A DNA stretch of 64,000 nt. It comes from Pseudoclavibacter sp. RFBB5 (GTDB lineage: Bacteria > Actinomycetota > Actinomycetes > Actinomycetales > Microbacteriaceae). Below the pieces are notes generated by a model. That model was not told the DNA's origin, did not search any database, and saw only the letters and a list, made by a program, of their open reading frames with translations. The stretch is taken from contig NZ_PSTZ01000003.1 of NCBI RefSeq assembly GCF_002931555.1, positions 62,001 to 126,000 of the forward strand. The letters are read 5' to 3'. The translations under genes were made by a program, and so were the position numbers. This document shows, in pieces, positions 30,226 through 39,376 of this stretch; within the stretch, counting starts at the first letter, position 1, and every line of letters starts with the position of its first letter.

Positions 30226-30266
30226 ATTGCCGGCGTTCGCGCGCCGCATTGAAAGGACCCTCCTCC

Positions 30267-31142
30267 ATGTCACGTTTCACCAAGATCGCCGCAGCAGTCG
30301 GCGCGATCGCCCTCGTTGGAGGCCTCTCCGCGTGCTCCACCGGCGCCTCCGATGAGAACACCATCAGGCTCGGTGTCGTCGGCGCATCCGACCCGTACTG
30401 GGACGTCCTCGTCGAGGAAGCGGCAGCTGAGGACCTCACGGTCGAGCTCGTCGACTTCTCCGACTACAACCAGCCCAACCCCGCCACGAGCGAGGGTGAG
30501 CTCGACGTCAACGCGTTCCAGCACATCATCTACCTCGCGCAGCACAACGCCGCGAGTGGCGACGACCTCGTGCCGATCGGCTCGACGGCCATCTACCCCC
30601 TCGGCTTCTACTCGTCGCAGTACGACTCGGTCGACGCGATTCCGGACGGCGCAGAGGTCGCAGTCCCGAACGACGCTTCCAACCGCGCCCGCGGCCTCCT
30701 CGTGCTCCAGGAAGCTGGCCTCATCGAGCTCAAGGACGGCGGCTCGCCGTTCTCCACCCTCGACGATGTGCTCCCCGAGTCGCGTGTCACGGTGACCGAG
30801 CTCGAGGCATCGCTCACGGCGACCTCGCTGCCCGACCTCGCTGGCGCGGTCATCAACAACGACTTCGTCGAGAACGCTGGCCTCACCACGGAAGACGCAC
30901 TCACTCGGGATGACCCGCAGAACGAGTCCGCGTTCCCGTACATCAACATCTTCGTGACGACTGCCGAGAACGCTGACAACGAGAACTACCTCAAGCTCGT
31001 CGAGATCTACCAGAACTCTGAGGGCGTCGCGGCAGCGGTCAAGGAGACGTTCGGCGAGACCGCCGTGCTCACCAAGACGCCCGTCGACGAACTGCAGACC
31101 ACGCTCGACGAGCTCGTCGCAGAGATCGAAGCCCAGGGCTAG
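30267..31142 (+). CDS. metQ: MetQ/NlpA-family ABC transporter substrate-binding lipoprotein
   Basis: 291 residues from ATG 30267. The N-terminal signal ends in the lipobox LSAC, so the mature protein is lipid-anchored outside the membrane. IRLGVVGASDPYW, NAFQHIIYL, VAVPNDASNRARGLLVLQEAGLI match the NlpA family. It delivers methionine (or a related amino acid) to MetNI encoded downstream. An inverted repeat between metQ and metN may let the binding protein be made in excess. Confidence 0.93.
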   Translation: MSRFTKIAAAVGAIALVGGLSACSTGASDENTIRLGVVGASDPYWDVLVEEAAAEDLTVELVDFSDYNQPNPATSEGELDVNAFQHIIYLAQHNAASGDDLVPIGSTAIYPLGFYSSQYDSVDAIPDGAEVAVPNDASNRARGLLVLQEAGLIELKDGGSPFSTLDDVLPESRVTVTELEASLTATSLPDLAGAVINNDFVENAGLTTEDALTRDDPQNESAFPYINIFVTTAENADNENYLKLVEIYQNSEGVAAAVKETFGETAVLTKTPVDELQTTLDELVAEIEAQG

Positions 31143-31160
31143 GACTCACCCCTAGCGCGC

Positions 31161-31205
31161 TCGCCGCCCGAGACCCGATGATGATCATCAGGCCTCGGGC
31201 GGCGA
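31161..31205 (+). terminator. intercistronic hairpin between metQ and metN
   Basis: TCGCCGCCCGAG pairs with CTCGGGCGGCGA; there is no T-run, so it is more likely a partial terminator or 3'-stabilising stem for metQ. Confidence 0.6.
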
Positions 31206-31291
31206 TCTCGCTTGCATCAACGAATGGCGTCACGGCGCCGCTCACCAGCACCACCACACGGTTCCACCGTGAAGAAGGCGAGAGCGAACAC

Positions 31292-32344
31292 ATGGCCCTC
31301 ATCACACTCACCGACGTCGTCAAGGAGTATCCGTCGCCGAAGCGGCGCGCCCCCGCCATCAGAGCGGTCGACGGCGTCTCCCTCAGCATCGAAAAGGGTG
31401 ACATCTACGGGGTCATCGGCTACTCGGGTGCAGGGAAATCGACCATGGTTCGTCTCATCAACGCGCTCGAGCCGACCACGTCCGGCAGCATCCACGTGGA
31501 TGGGGTCGACATCACGAAGCTGCCCGAGACGAAGCTGCGCTCTGTGCGCGCGGGAATCGGGATGATCTTCCAGCAGTTCAACCTCTTCAACTCACGCAAC
31601 GTCGCCGGAAACGTGGCGTATCCGCTGCGCGTCGCCAAGACGCCGAAGGCAGAGCGCGAGAAGCGCATCGCCGAGCTGCTCGAGTTCGTCGGCCTCTCCG
31701 AGAAGGCCCGCGCCTTCCCCGACCAGCTCTCCGGCGGGCAGAAGCAGCGCGTCGGCATCGCGCGCGCCCTCGCGACGAACCCCAGCATCCTCCTCGCCGA
31801 CGAATCGACGAGCGCGCTCGACCCGCAGACGACGGCAGATGTGCTGCAGCTGCTGAAGAAAGCCAACGAGGAGCTCGGGGTCACGATCATCGTCATCACA
31901 CACGAGATGGACGTCGTGAAGGAGATCGCGAGCCACGTCGCCGTCATGGAGCACGGCAAGGTCGTCGAACAGGGCGAGGTGTTCGACATCTTCGCGAACC
32001 CGGAGGCACCTGCGACGCAGCGCTTCGTCTCGACGGTCGTGCAGGGCATCCCGGATGCCGAGCTGCGGGCAGACTTGAGCGCGCGCCACCCTGGCACGCT
32101 CGTGACGCTGAGCTTCCGCGACGGGCGGACCAACCAGGGTCAGGCGCTGCGCATCCTGCACGAAGCAGGCATCACCGTCGAGCTCGTGTACGGCGGAATG
32201 AACGAGATCCGCGGGAAGTCGTTCGGCGACCTGACCTTCGCACTGCAGGGTGACGCGGATGCACGACGCCGGGCCCTCGACGAGATCGGTGGCCTCGCGG
32301 TCGTCACGGAATTCGACACGATCACGCCGGGAGGTGCCGCATGA
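31292..32344 (+). CDS. metN: methionine ABC transporter ATP-binding protein MetN
   Basis: 350 residues. Walker A GYSGAGKST, Q-loop FQQFNLF, signature LSGGQKQR and Walker B ILLADESTSALD are complete. The C-terminal ~90 residues form the NIL/ACT-like domain that senses methionine in MetN. ATG at 31292. Its stop overlaps metI as ATGA. Confidence 0.94.
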   Translation: MALITLTDVVKEYPSPKRRAPAIRAVDGVSLSIEKGDIYGVIGYSGAGKSTMVRLINALEPTTSGSIHVDGVDITKLPETKLRSVRAGIGMIFQQFNLFNSRNVAGNVAYPLRVAKTPKAEREKRIAELLEFVGLSEKARAFPDQLSGGQKQRVGIARALATNPSILLADESTSALDPQTTADVLQLLKKANEELGVTIIVITHEMDVVKEIASHVAVMEHGKVVEQGEVFDIFANPEAPATQRFVSTVVQGIPDAELRADLSARHPGTLVTLSFRDGRTNQGQALRILHEAGITVELVYGGMNEIRGKSFGDLTFALQGDADARRRALDEIGGLAVVTEFDTITPGGAA

Positions 32345-33000
32345 ATGAGGTCATCGAACTCATCCCGAAGCTGATCGAGGCGACGGGCGACACGCTCTAC
32401 ATGGTGTCGCTCAGCCTCATCATCGGTGGTATCGGCGGTCTCCTCGTCGGCCTGGTGCTCTACCTGACCCGCAAGGGCAACTTGTACGAGCAGCCAGTCG
32501 TGAGCGCCGTGGTCAACGTCATCGTCAACTTCTTCCGGCCCATTCCGTTCATCATCTTCATCGCGGCCGTGCAGCCCTTCTCCCGCTTCGTCGTGGGTGT
32601 GGGCATCGGGCCAGAAGCCGCGATCGTCGCACTGTCGCTCGCAGCGACGTTCGGGATCTCGCGTCTCGTGGAGCAGAACCTGCTGACCGTCTCACCCGGT
32701 GTCGTCGAGGCGGCCCGCTCCGCGGGTGCGGGCCGTTTCCAGATCGTCTGGTCGGTCATCGTTCCGGAGGCTCTCGGACCGCTGATCCTCGGCTACACGT
32801 TCGCAGTGGTGTCGCTCGTCGACATGTCGGCGGTCGCCGGTGCCATCGGCGCGGGTGGTCTCGGTGACTTCGCGATCCAGTACGGCTACCGGCAGTTCAA
32901 CCCGGCGGTCACGTGGGCAGCTGTCATCGTGATCGTCGTCATCGTGCAGGGGCTCCAGTTCCTCGGCAACTGGGCCGCGCGCAAGACGCTGCGTCGCTGA
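32341..33000 (+). CDS. metI: methionine ABC transporter permease MetI
   Basis: 219 residues with about five transmembrane segments. The coupling motif is EAARSAGAGRFQIVWSVIVP, and the C-terminal GDFAIQYGYRQFN stretch is typical of MetI. It overlaps metN by 4 bp and ends the metQNI operon. Confidence 0.94.
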   Translation: MNEVIELIPKLIEATGDTLYMVSLSLIIGGIGGLLVGLVLYLTRKGNLYEQPVVSAVVNVIVNFFRPIPFIIFIAAVQPFSRFVVGVGIGPEAAIVALSLAATFGISRLVEQNLLTVSPGVVEAARSAGAGRFQIVWSVIVPEALGPLILGYTFAVVSLVDMSAVAGAIGAGGLGDFAIQYGYRQFNPAVTWAAVIVIVVIVQGLQFLGNWAARKTLRR

Positions 33001-33153
33001 TCCCGCTCGCTACGCACCATCCGGCGCGCGTCGGGGCCTCCCTGTGCGGGAGCGCGGCGCGCGTCGGCGTACGATAGCGTGCGCCCGTGGTTCGGGTCGG
33101 CCAGGCACCGGGCCGCTGACCTCGAGACCCCGGCAGAGATCTTTGGGGGTTCC

Positions 33154-33612
33154 GTGCATCGACGACTCGCTTCCTACGGTGTCATCGTGCGCGACGGGCA
33201 GATCCTCCTCGCGCACTGGCATGACCGTGGTCGCTCAGGCTGGACCCTGCCCGGCGGCGGAACGGACCCAGGCGAGGACCCCATCGACGGCGTCGTCCGC
33301 GAGATCTGGGAAGAGACCGGCTACCACGCCTCCATCGACCACCTCCTCGGCATCGACTCGCACATCATCGCGGGCCGTGACCGGCTCGAGCCGGGCAAGA
33401 CGCCGATGCAGTCGGTCCGGATCGTCTACGAGGCGAGCATCGTGAGCGGCGAGCTGCGCAACGAACGCGGCGGCTCAACGGATGAGGCTCGCTGGTTCGA
33501 CCTCGCGGAGGTGGCCGCGCTTCGCACCGTGTCGCTCGTGGATGTGGGGCTCAGGCTCCACGCGGAACGCCCCGCCAACGGGCACCTGCGTTCTCTCCGC
33601 GCCGCTCACTGA
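33154..33612 (+). CDS. Nudix hydrolase
   Basis: 152 residues with a complete Nudix box: GGGTDPGEDPIDGVVREIWEETGY cut here to its key residues G, REIWEETG. The GTG at 33154 follows GGGGGT; an upstream GTG at 33079 is less likely because the conserved HRRLASYGVIVRDG begins at the chosen start. Substrate unknown. The end overlaps the convergent EamA gene by 7 bp. Confidence 0.85.
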   Translation: MHRRLASYGVIVRDGQILLAHWHDRGRSGWTLPGGGTDPGEDPIDGVVREIWEETGYHASIDHLLGIDSHIIAGRDRLEPGKTPMQSVRIVYEASIVSGELRNERGGSTDEARWFDLAEVAALRTVSLVDVGLRLHAERPANGHLRSLRAAH

Positions 33613-34529
33613 GCTCCTCCGGCGTCTCTCCGCGTCTCCTCGGTGCTACGGCCCCCGCGGAGGCCGCGTGACACGGCGACAGCGTTGACGCCGACGATCA
33701 TGGCCATGCCGACCCACTCGTGCGTGACGGGCACCTGTCCGAGCACGACAACTCCGGCGAGCGCCGCGAACATAGGGTTGATGCTCATGAACACCCCGAA
33801 GAACCTCGTGGTCACCCAGCGGAGCGCGATGATGTCGATCGAGTAGGGGATGACGGAGCACAGCAGGCCGGAGAGCGCCGCGAGCAGCAGGGGCCAGCCC
33901 AGGAACTTCCCGTCGGCGATCAGCTGCACGGTGATGGGCAGCGTCAGCAGGCTCGAGACCAGCGTGGCCGTGGCAGGCGCCTGGAGGCCGGTCAGGCGGC
34001 CTCCGAGCATCCGATTGAGCAGGATGTAGCTGGCCCAGCAGCAGGCAGCGAGCAGGCCGAACGCGTAGCCGAGGAGATCGCTGGACCCGTCGGGCAGCAG
34101 CAGCACGTACACGCCGACGGCGGCGCCCGCCGCGAGCAGCAGATCCGCCCGCGTGCGCGACGAGGACAGCGCGACGGCAAGTGGGCCGAGGAACTCGAGG
34201 GTGACGGCCAGTCCCAGCCCGATGCGATCGACCGCCGCGTAGAGGGAAAGGTTCATGGTCGCCAGGACGAGTCCGAGCAGCAGCGCGGGCCACCACTGCG
34301 TCCAGGTGAAGCTCCGCAGCCGTGGCCGGGCGACCGGGAGCAGGATGGCGGCCGACACGAGTTGGCGGACGGCGATGACTCCCGCGGTGCCAAGGGAATC
34401 GAAGGCAAGTGCTCCGATTGCGGCACCGAGCTGATTGGAGAGCCCGCTGCCGGTGAGCATCGCAGACCCGGCGAGGACGCCGCGCGGCGCGGCAGCGTTC
34501 GGCATCGTCGTGTCCACGGTCCCAGTCAT
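33606..34529 (-). CDS. EamA/DMT-family exporter (RhtA-like)
   Basis: 307 residues with about ten hydrophobic segments in two EamA repeats. LEFLGPLAVALSSSR and MSINPMFAALAGVVVLGQ resemble RhtA-type threonine/homoserine exporters. It diverges from a LysR regulator across 68 bp, the usual layout of a regulated exporter. Confidence 0.88.
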   Translation of the reverse strand: MTGTVDTTMPNAAAPRGVLAGSAMLTGSGLSNQLGAAIGALAFDSLGTAGVIAVRQLVSAAILLPVARPRLRSFTWTQWWPALLLGLVLATMNLSLYAAVDRIGLGLAVTLEFLGPLAVALSSSRTRADLLLAAGAAVGVYVLLLPDGSSDLLGYAFGLLAACCWASYILLNRMLGGRLTGLQAPATATLVSSLLTLPITVQLIADGKFLGWPLLLAALSGLLCSVIPYSIDIIALRWVTTRFFGVFMSINPMFAALAGVVVLGQVPVTHEWVGMAMIVGVNAVAVSRGLRGGRSTEETRRDAGGAQ

Positions 34530-34597
34530 GCGCCAATCGTGTCCCTGGTGGGTCGCGCGCAGAAATGCATGACACGCGGGAGTTATACGCTGGGCGC

Positions 34598-35467
34598 ATG
34601 AGTCTTGAGCTCCGCCACCTCCGCGCCCTCGCCGCGGTCGTCGACGCGGGCACCTTCACCGATGCGGCCATCGAGCTGCATTGCTCGCAGGCGGCCGTGT
34701 CGCGAGCCATCCTCGCGCTCGAGACCCAGCTCGGTGCGCAGCTCCTCTCCCGCTCCACACGCCACGTGGCACTCACACCCCTCGGTGAGCGGATCCTCGC
34801 CCGCGCACGCCGCGTCCTGCTCGAAGTGACCCTCATCGGCGACGAAGCGAATGCGGCGACCCGGGAACTCCGGGTCGGCTACGCCTGGTCGACGCTCGGC
34901 GCGCACACGAGCACCGTGCAACGCCGCTGGCGAGCCGAGCATCCTGAATCACATCTTGTCTTCCGGCAAAGCAACACGGCGACGGCCGGACTCCTGGATG
35001 GTGAAGCCGAGCTCGCCGTCCTCCGCACGGCACCCCGCGATCCCCGCATCGAGACCGTTCTCGTCGGCGAAGAGCGACGGGTCGCAGTCCTGTCGAAGGA
35101 AGACCCGCTCGCGCGCAGGCGAACCCTGGTCCTCGGCGACTTCGCCGGCAAGACCCTCGCGGTGGATGCGCGGACCGGCACCACGGTCGGCTCACTCTGG
35201 CAGGCTGACCGATCGCCCATCTTCATCCCGACCACCTCCCTCGACGAGTGGCTGACCCTGATCGCGGATGGCGATGTCTTCGGCGTGACCAGCGAGGCCA
35301 CGGCCGCCCAGCACCCCCGGCCGGGGGTCGTCTACCGGCCCCTGCGCGACGCTCCGGCCATCGAAGTGCGGCTCGCCTGGTGGCGGGGCGCGAAGCCCGT
35401 GATGGCGGACGCGCTGGCACAGCTCATCACCGGCACCTACGACGAAGCCCCGCAACTCACGAGGTGA
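34598..35467 (+). CDS. LysR-family transcriptional regulator
   Basis: 289 residues from ATG 34598. The N-terminal winged helix-turn-helix is LRHLRALAAVVDAGTF...CSQAAVSRAI, and the C-terminal half is the periplasmic-binding-protein-like effector domain. The 68-bp divergent gap to the EamA exporter should hold its operator; the inducer is probably the exported compound (inference). Confidence 0.9.
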   Translation: MSLELRHLRALAAVVDAGTFTDAAIELHCSQAAVSRAILALETQLGAQLLSRSTRHVALTPLGERILARARRVLLEVTLIGDEANAATRELRVGYAWSTLGAHTSTVQRRWRAEHPESHLVFRQSNTATAGLLDGEAELAVLRTAPRDPRIETVLVGEERRVAVLSKEDPLARRRTLVLGDFAGKTLAVDARTGTTVGSLWQADRSPIFIPTTSLDEWLTLIADGDVFGVTSEATAAQHPRPGVVYRPLRDAPAIEVRLAWWRGAKPVMADALAQLITGTYDEAPQLTR

Positions 35468-35500
35468 GCGCGGGGCCAGTCAGATGCAGGAGCGCGCGAA

Positions 35501-36106
35501 CTACTTCGCGGCCGATGCGGGCGAGACCGTGGTGACGGGAGCGTCGAGCTCCTCGTCAGCGATCCACAGGTCGTCATCTGCGCGGAAGGTCTGCCAGAGG
35601 GCGTAGCCGACAGCTGCGACAGCCGCGACGCCAGCACCGATGAGCAGCCAGCCGCCGACGCCGACGCCGGAGCTGTTGTACTTCTTGTCGTACGCTTTCG
35701 ACGCCTTCTTGGCGCGCGAGTTCAGCTCTTTCGAGACCTTCTTCGCGGAGCCGGCGACATCCTTGAGGTCGTGGTTCTTCGAAGCGAGGTTGCTGACCGT
35801 GCCAGCCACCGAGCCCGAGAGGCCGGCGACGACGGGGAGGACCTTGCCGTTGAAGCGGACGCTCGCGTCTTCGTACTTCTCGCGGGCCACGCTGTAGCCG
35901 CGGTCGAAGCTCGGGCGAACGTTGTTGTCGTAGCTCTTCTGCAGAGCGGGGACGAGCTCGGACTCAGCCAAGCCCTTCGCGCTCACTCCAGCGGACTGCA
36001 GGATGCCACGAGCGTGCTCGATGACAGACTGCTGCTCGCTCCACAGGTTTGTTGCGTCCTTGCGGAGACGCTTGAGTTCACGCGACTGCTTCCGTGAAAG
36101 GGCCAT
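35501..36106 (-). CDS. membrane-anchored hypothetical protein
   Basis: 201 residues from ATG 36106 behind GGAGG. The N-terminal half is charged and helical (RKQSRELKRLRKDATNLW), a Lys-rich segment follows, and one transmembrane segment (GGWLLIGAGVAAVAAVGYAL) precedes a short acidic tail. I do not recognise a named domain. It diverges from the cyclophilin gene. Confidence 0.8.
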   Translation of the reverse strand: MALSRKQSRELKRLRKDATNLWSEQQSVIEHARGILQSAGVSAKGLAESELVPALQKSYDNNVRPSFDRGYSVAREKYEDASVRFNGKVLPVVAGLSGSVAGTVSNLASKNHDLKDVAGSAKKVSKELNSRAKKASKAYDKKYNSSGVGVGGWLLIGAGVAAVAAVGYALWQTFRADDDLWIADEELDAPVTTVSPASAAK

Positions 36107-36237
36107 TGGTACCTCCGGACGTTGACAAGTAGGTAGTGCATATCTTGGCACGCTTCTGCCACACGCAACCTGAATCACCGCACGCTGTCGGCGGACAGGC
36201 AGGAGAGAAGTCGGACGGCTATGGAAAGATGACGAGC

Positions 36238-36777
36238 ATGTCAATCGCCACTGCACTTGCAACGATCAACACGAACCACGGCCCCATCAAGGTGGAGCTG
36301 TTCGGCAACCACGCGCCGAACACGGTCAAGACCATCGTGGGTCTCGCCACGGGCGAGCTGGAATGGACCGACCCTCGTGACGGCCAGACCAAGAGCACGC
36401 CCCTCTACGACGGCGTGATCTTCCACCGCATCATCCCCAACTTCATGATCCAGGGCGGCGACCCCACGGGCACCGGAACCGGCGGCCCCGGCTTCGCGTT
36501 CGACGACGAGATCCACCCCGAGCTCAACTTCAACGAGCCCTACATCTTCGCCATGGCGAATGCCGGGAAGCAGCTCGGCCGCGGAACGAACGGATCGCAG
36601 TTCTTCATCACGACGGACCCGACGCCGTGGCTGCAGGGCAAGCACACCATCTTCGGCCGTGTCGCCGATGACGAGTCGCGCACGGTCGTGGACGCGATCG
36701 CCAAGGTCCCCACCGATGGCCGTGACAAGCCGCTCAAGGACGTCGTCATCGAGAGCGTCACCGTCGAGCAGCTCTAG
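36238..36777 (+). CDS. cyclophilin-type peptidyl-prolyl cis-trans isomerase
   Basis: 179 residues, cytoplasmic, no signal peptide. FHRIIPNFMIQGGDPTGTG and NGSQFFIT carry the active-site Arg, Phe, Met and Gln of cyclophilins. The ATG at 36238 has GGAAAG 9 bp upstream; ATG 36229 overlaps that site. PpiA-like genes occur beside crgA in many actinomycetes. Confidence 0.94.
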   Translation: MSIATALATINTNHGPIKVELFGNHAPNTVKTIVGLATGELEWTDPRDGQTKSTPLYDGVIFHRIIPNFMIQGGDPTGTGTGGPGFAFDDEIHPELNFNEPYIFAMANAGKQLGRGTNGSQFFITTDPTPWLQGKHTIFGRVADDESRTVVDAIAKVPTDGRDKPLKDVVIESVTVEQL

Positions 36778-36798
36778 GCTCCAGGTTCCTCTTCACGA

Positions 36799-37674
36799 AT
36801 GACATCACCCGAGCTGTCGCAGCAGCGTGAAAACTTCTGCTATCGACACCCAGACCGACAGAGCTTCGTGCTCTGTCAGCGGTGCGGCCGCACCGTCTGC
36901 CCCGAGTGCCAGACGCTCGCGCCTGTCGGCGTGATCTGTCCTGAGTGCATCCGGGAGTCGAATGCGAAAGCCAAGGCCGCTCAGCGCCCTTCAGCGCGAA
37001 CGCGGCTGCGACGGCTCGGGCAAGACCAGCGACCGCTCGTCACGTACGCGATCATCGGCATCTCGACCGTCCTCTGGCTCCTCCAGCAGGTGACCGGCGA
37101 TCTGGTCACTGGCCTCCTCGTCTATCACGGCATCTACTCCCACGTCGGGAGTGGTGCGTTCGAACCGTGGCGCATGCTGACGTCGGCCTTCGCGCACTCG
37201 ACCGTCTTCCACCTCGCGTTCAACATGCTGACGCTGTGGATCTTCGGGCGCGTCCTCGAGCAGGTGTACGGGCATCTGAGGTTCGCGGCGCTCTATATCG
37301 TCAGCGCGCTCGGGGGCTCGCTCGCGATCGCACTCGTCGCACCGAACACGACCGTCCTGGGCGCATCCGGTGCCGTCTTCGGCCTCTTCGGCGCCTACTT
37401 CGTCGTCATGCGGCAAGCGCGTATGAACACGATGTCGCTCATCGTGCTTGTGGGCATCAACGTCGTCATGGGGTTCGTCATCCCGGGCATCGCCTGGCAG
37501 GCCCACCTCGGTGGCCTTGTCACCGGCGCGCTCTGCTCGTGGCTGTTCCTGTGGGAGTCGAAGTCGGCGAAGCCGTCGCGGAAGGGGCTCTGGATAGTGG
37601 CGGCGCTCGGTGTGCTCATCGTGGTCGGCGCCACCGCGAGCGTCTCGCAGCTGCCGCTGGGTATCGCCGGGTAG
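36799..37674 (+). CDS. rhomboid-family intramembrane serine protease with N-terminal zinc finger
   Basis: 291 residues. The N-terminal ~55 residues hold a B-box-like zinc site (CYRHPDRQS, CQRCGRTVCPECQ, CPECIRE). Six or seven membrane segments follow with the catalytic Ser in GASGAVFG and the catalytic His in WQAHLGG; the HLAFNM and WRMLTSAF segments are also conserved. It would cleave membrane proteins within the bilayer; substrates unknown. Confidence 0.93.
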   Translation: MTSPELSQQRENFCYRHPDRQSFVLCQRCGRTVCPECQTLAPVGVICPECIRESNAKAKAAQRPSARTRLRRLGQDQRPLVTYAIIGISTVLWLLQQVTGDLVTGLLVYHGIYSHVGSGAFEPWRMLTSAFAHSTVFHLAFNMLTLWIFGRVLEQVYGHLRFAALYIVSALGGSLAIALVAPNTTVLGASGAVFGLFGAYFVVMRQARMNTMSLIVLVGINVVMGFVIPGIAWQAHLGGLVTGALCSWLFLWESKSAKPSRKGLWIVAALGVLIVVGATASVSQLPLGIAG

Positions 37675-37685
37675 TCACTCGGAAC

Positions 37686-37725
37686 GCAAGAAGCCGCGCA
37701 TCCATCGGGATGCGCGGCTTCTTGC
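37686..37725. terminator. terminator after the rhomboid gene
   Basis: GCAAGAAGCCGCGCATCC pairs fully with its complement across a 4-nt loop, between convergent genes. Confidence 0.88.
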
Positions 37726-37751
37726 TGTGTGGCTTCTCCGCCACAGAGAGC

Positions 37752-37784
37752 TGTGCACAGGAGTTATCCACAGGGTTATGCACA
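37752..37784. promoter_or_regulatory. DnaA-box cluster between rhomboid and crgA genes
   Basis: TTATCCACA (37764-37772, exact) and TTATGCACA (37776-37784) on the same strand, with a TGTGCACAG nearby at 37752. The genes on both sides end here, so this is not a promoter; it may titrate DnaA. Confidence 0.6.
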
Positions 37785-37837
37785 CCTGGGGATGAATTAC
37801 ACAGCTGTAATTCGAGCTCCTGTGGAGAAGGAAGCGG

Positions 37838-38194
37838 CTAGCGCCAGTTCGTCGTCATGATGAAGCCGATGAACGCGATGCCGAACCCGACGAGGATGTT
37901 CCACGACCCGAGCTCGGCGATAGGAAACGCGCCGCTCGTCAGGTAGAAGACGATGATCCAGAGGAACCCGACGATCAGGAAGCCGAACATGAGCGGCTTG
38001 AACCAGACCGGGTTCGGGTTGCGCTCATCGCTGTCGGCGACACCAGCTGCGCGCTTCTGCCTGCGCTGCTTCTCGGTCGCCGCGAGAGCGGCCGCTGCGG
38101 CGGACGCTTCGGACGAACGGTGCTTCTTCGTACCGGCCGGAGTCTTCTTCTCCGGCTCGTCGGACTTGGAGCCGCTGGACTTCTCACGAGACAT
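37838..38194 (-). CDS. crgA: cell division protein CrgA
   Basis: 118 residues: a charged Ala/Lys-rich cytoplasmic half, then PVWFKPLMFGFLIVGFLWII and a second membrane segment with GSWNILVGFGIAFIGFIMTT, the CrgA/UPF0233 signature. CrgA coordinates FtsZ, FtsQ and peptidoglycan synthases in actinobacteria. ATG 38194 preferred over 38203. Only 28 bp separates it from the divergent sortase. Confidence 0.93.
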   Translation of the reverse strand: MSREKSSGSKSDEPEKKTPAGTKKHRSSEASAAAAALAATEKQRRQKRAAGVADSDERNPNPVWFKPLMFGFLIVGFLWIIVFYLTSGAFPIAELGSWNILVGFGIAFIGFIMTTNWR

Positions 38195-38222
38195 GCGGGC
38201 CATCCTATCTATGATTGCTCCT

Positions 38223-39119
38223 ATGCCATCTGCTGAACGGCCTGGACGAGACGACGGGACCACCTCGATCGAGTCGCTCCTCGCCGACGACGACGGCTAC
38301 CAGACTCGGGCCCAGCGACGTGCCCTCGAAAATGAGGCCCGCCAGCGTCAGAGCTCGAGCAGAGGTCAGCGTCCCTCATCCGGCTCCAGGCCGCGCCGCA
38401 AGCTCAGCGTCGTGGGTGTCTCCGGAGAAGTCCTCATGACGCTCGGAGTCGTCATGCTCCTCTTCGTAGGCTGGAAGTACTGGCTCAACGACCTCATCGT
38501 CGGCGAGGAGCAGAACCAAGCCGGGCAGGAGCTCAGCCAGGTGCTCGCCGAGGGTGGCGAGGAAGCCACGACCGTGACCACGACCGACCCCGCGATCGGC
38601 ATCCCCATCTCCTCGGCACCGACCGTCACCAACGAGCGGTTCGCGATCCTCTACGTGCCCACCTGGGGCGCCGACTACGCCCGTCCCATCGCGCAGGGCA
38701 TCGAGCAGCATGAGGTGCTCGACCACAACATCGGGCACTACCCGGATTCGCAGATGCCCGGCGAGGTCGGCAATTTCGCGATCGCGGGCCATCGCCTCGC
38801 CTACGGGGCGTCCATGCAGAAGATCCACGAACTGCAGCTCGGTGATGAGCTCGTCGTCGAGACGGCCGACGGCTGGTACACCTACTCCTACAGATCAGGT
38901 GAATACGTCGCACCGACCCAGGTGGACGTGCTGGGTTCGGTGCCCCGGTACCCCGAGCAGACGGGCACCGACCGGCTCATGATGATCATGAGCTGCAACC
39001 CGTTCTGGTCGACCGCAGAGCGCATCATCGGCTACGCGGTCTTCGACACCTTCACTCCGAGAGCCGACGGTCCGCCAGCATCGATAGCGGCCTCGGTCGC
39101 GAGCCAGGGAGGTCTCTGA
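38223..39119 (+). CDS. class E sortase
   Basis: 298 residues from ATG 38223 (38211 possible). A disordered N-terminus and one membrane anchor (GEVLMTLGVVMLLFVGWKYW) precede the sortase domain with catalytic His in IAGHR, Cys in MMIMSCNPF and Arg in TAER. Class E sortases attach LAXTG-type proteins to the cell wall. A small membrane protein gene follows with a TGATG overlap. Confidence 0.93.
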   Translation: MPSAERPGRDDGTTSIESLLADDDGYQTRAQRRALENEARQRQSSSRGQRPSSGSRPRRKLSVVGVSGEVLMTLGVVMLLFVGWKYWLNDLIVGEEQNQAGQELSQVLAEGGEEATTVTTTDPAIGIPISSAPTVTNERFAILYVPTWGADYARPIAQGIEQHEVLDHNIGHYPDSQMPGEVGNFAIAGHRLAYGASMQKIHELQLGDELVVETADGWYTYSYRSGEYVAPTQVDVLGSVPRYPEQTGTDRLMMIMSCNPFWSTAERIIGYAVFDTFTPRADGPPASIAASVASQGGL

Positions 39120-39310
39120 TGTACGGCGCCCTCTGGCGAGTGCTCCCCGGCCCCTGGCCCGTGAAGCTGCTCATCGCCCTGGTCCTCATCGCCGCGGCAC
39201 TCTACGGCCTGGTCTTCTTCGCGTTCCCTTGGGTGGATGCCCTTCTCACACCCCAGAACGACGTCACCGTCGGTCTCGGCGTGCTGTCCCAGGCTCCGGC
39301 TCAGAACTGA
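39119..39310 (+). CDS. small membrane protein downstream of sortase
   Basis: 63 residues with one strong hydrophobic segment (WPVKLLIALVLIAAALYGLV). Its ATG overlaps the sortase stop. Similar small proteins sit after class E sortases in related genomes; function unknown. Confidence 0.85.
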   Translation: MYGALWRVLPGPWPVKLLIALVLIAAALYGLVFFAFPWVDALLTPQNDVTVGLGVLSQAPAQN

Positions 39311-39311
39311 T

Positions 39312-39346
39312 CGAGGGCCCCTCCCGCGAAGCGGAAGGGGCCCTCG
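39312..39346. terminator. terminator between the sortase operon and pknB
   Basis: CGAGGGCCCCT pairs with AGGGGCCCTCG around a 13-nt loop, between convergent operons. Confidence 0.82.
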
Positions 39347-39376
39347 ACTCTGATCAACTGTGTGCGGGGAGGTGGA

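Noticed and set aside
30091-30266. SAM riboswitch before metQ
   Set aside because: None of the conserved SAM-I or SAM-IV core segments could be found by eye.
31492-31501. TCCACGTGGA as a parS-like site in metN
   Set aside because: Only the CACGTG core matches; the flanking GTTT/AAAC arms are missing.
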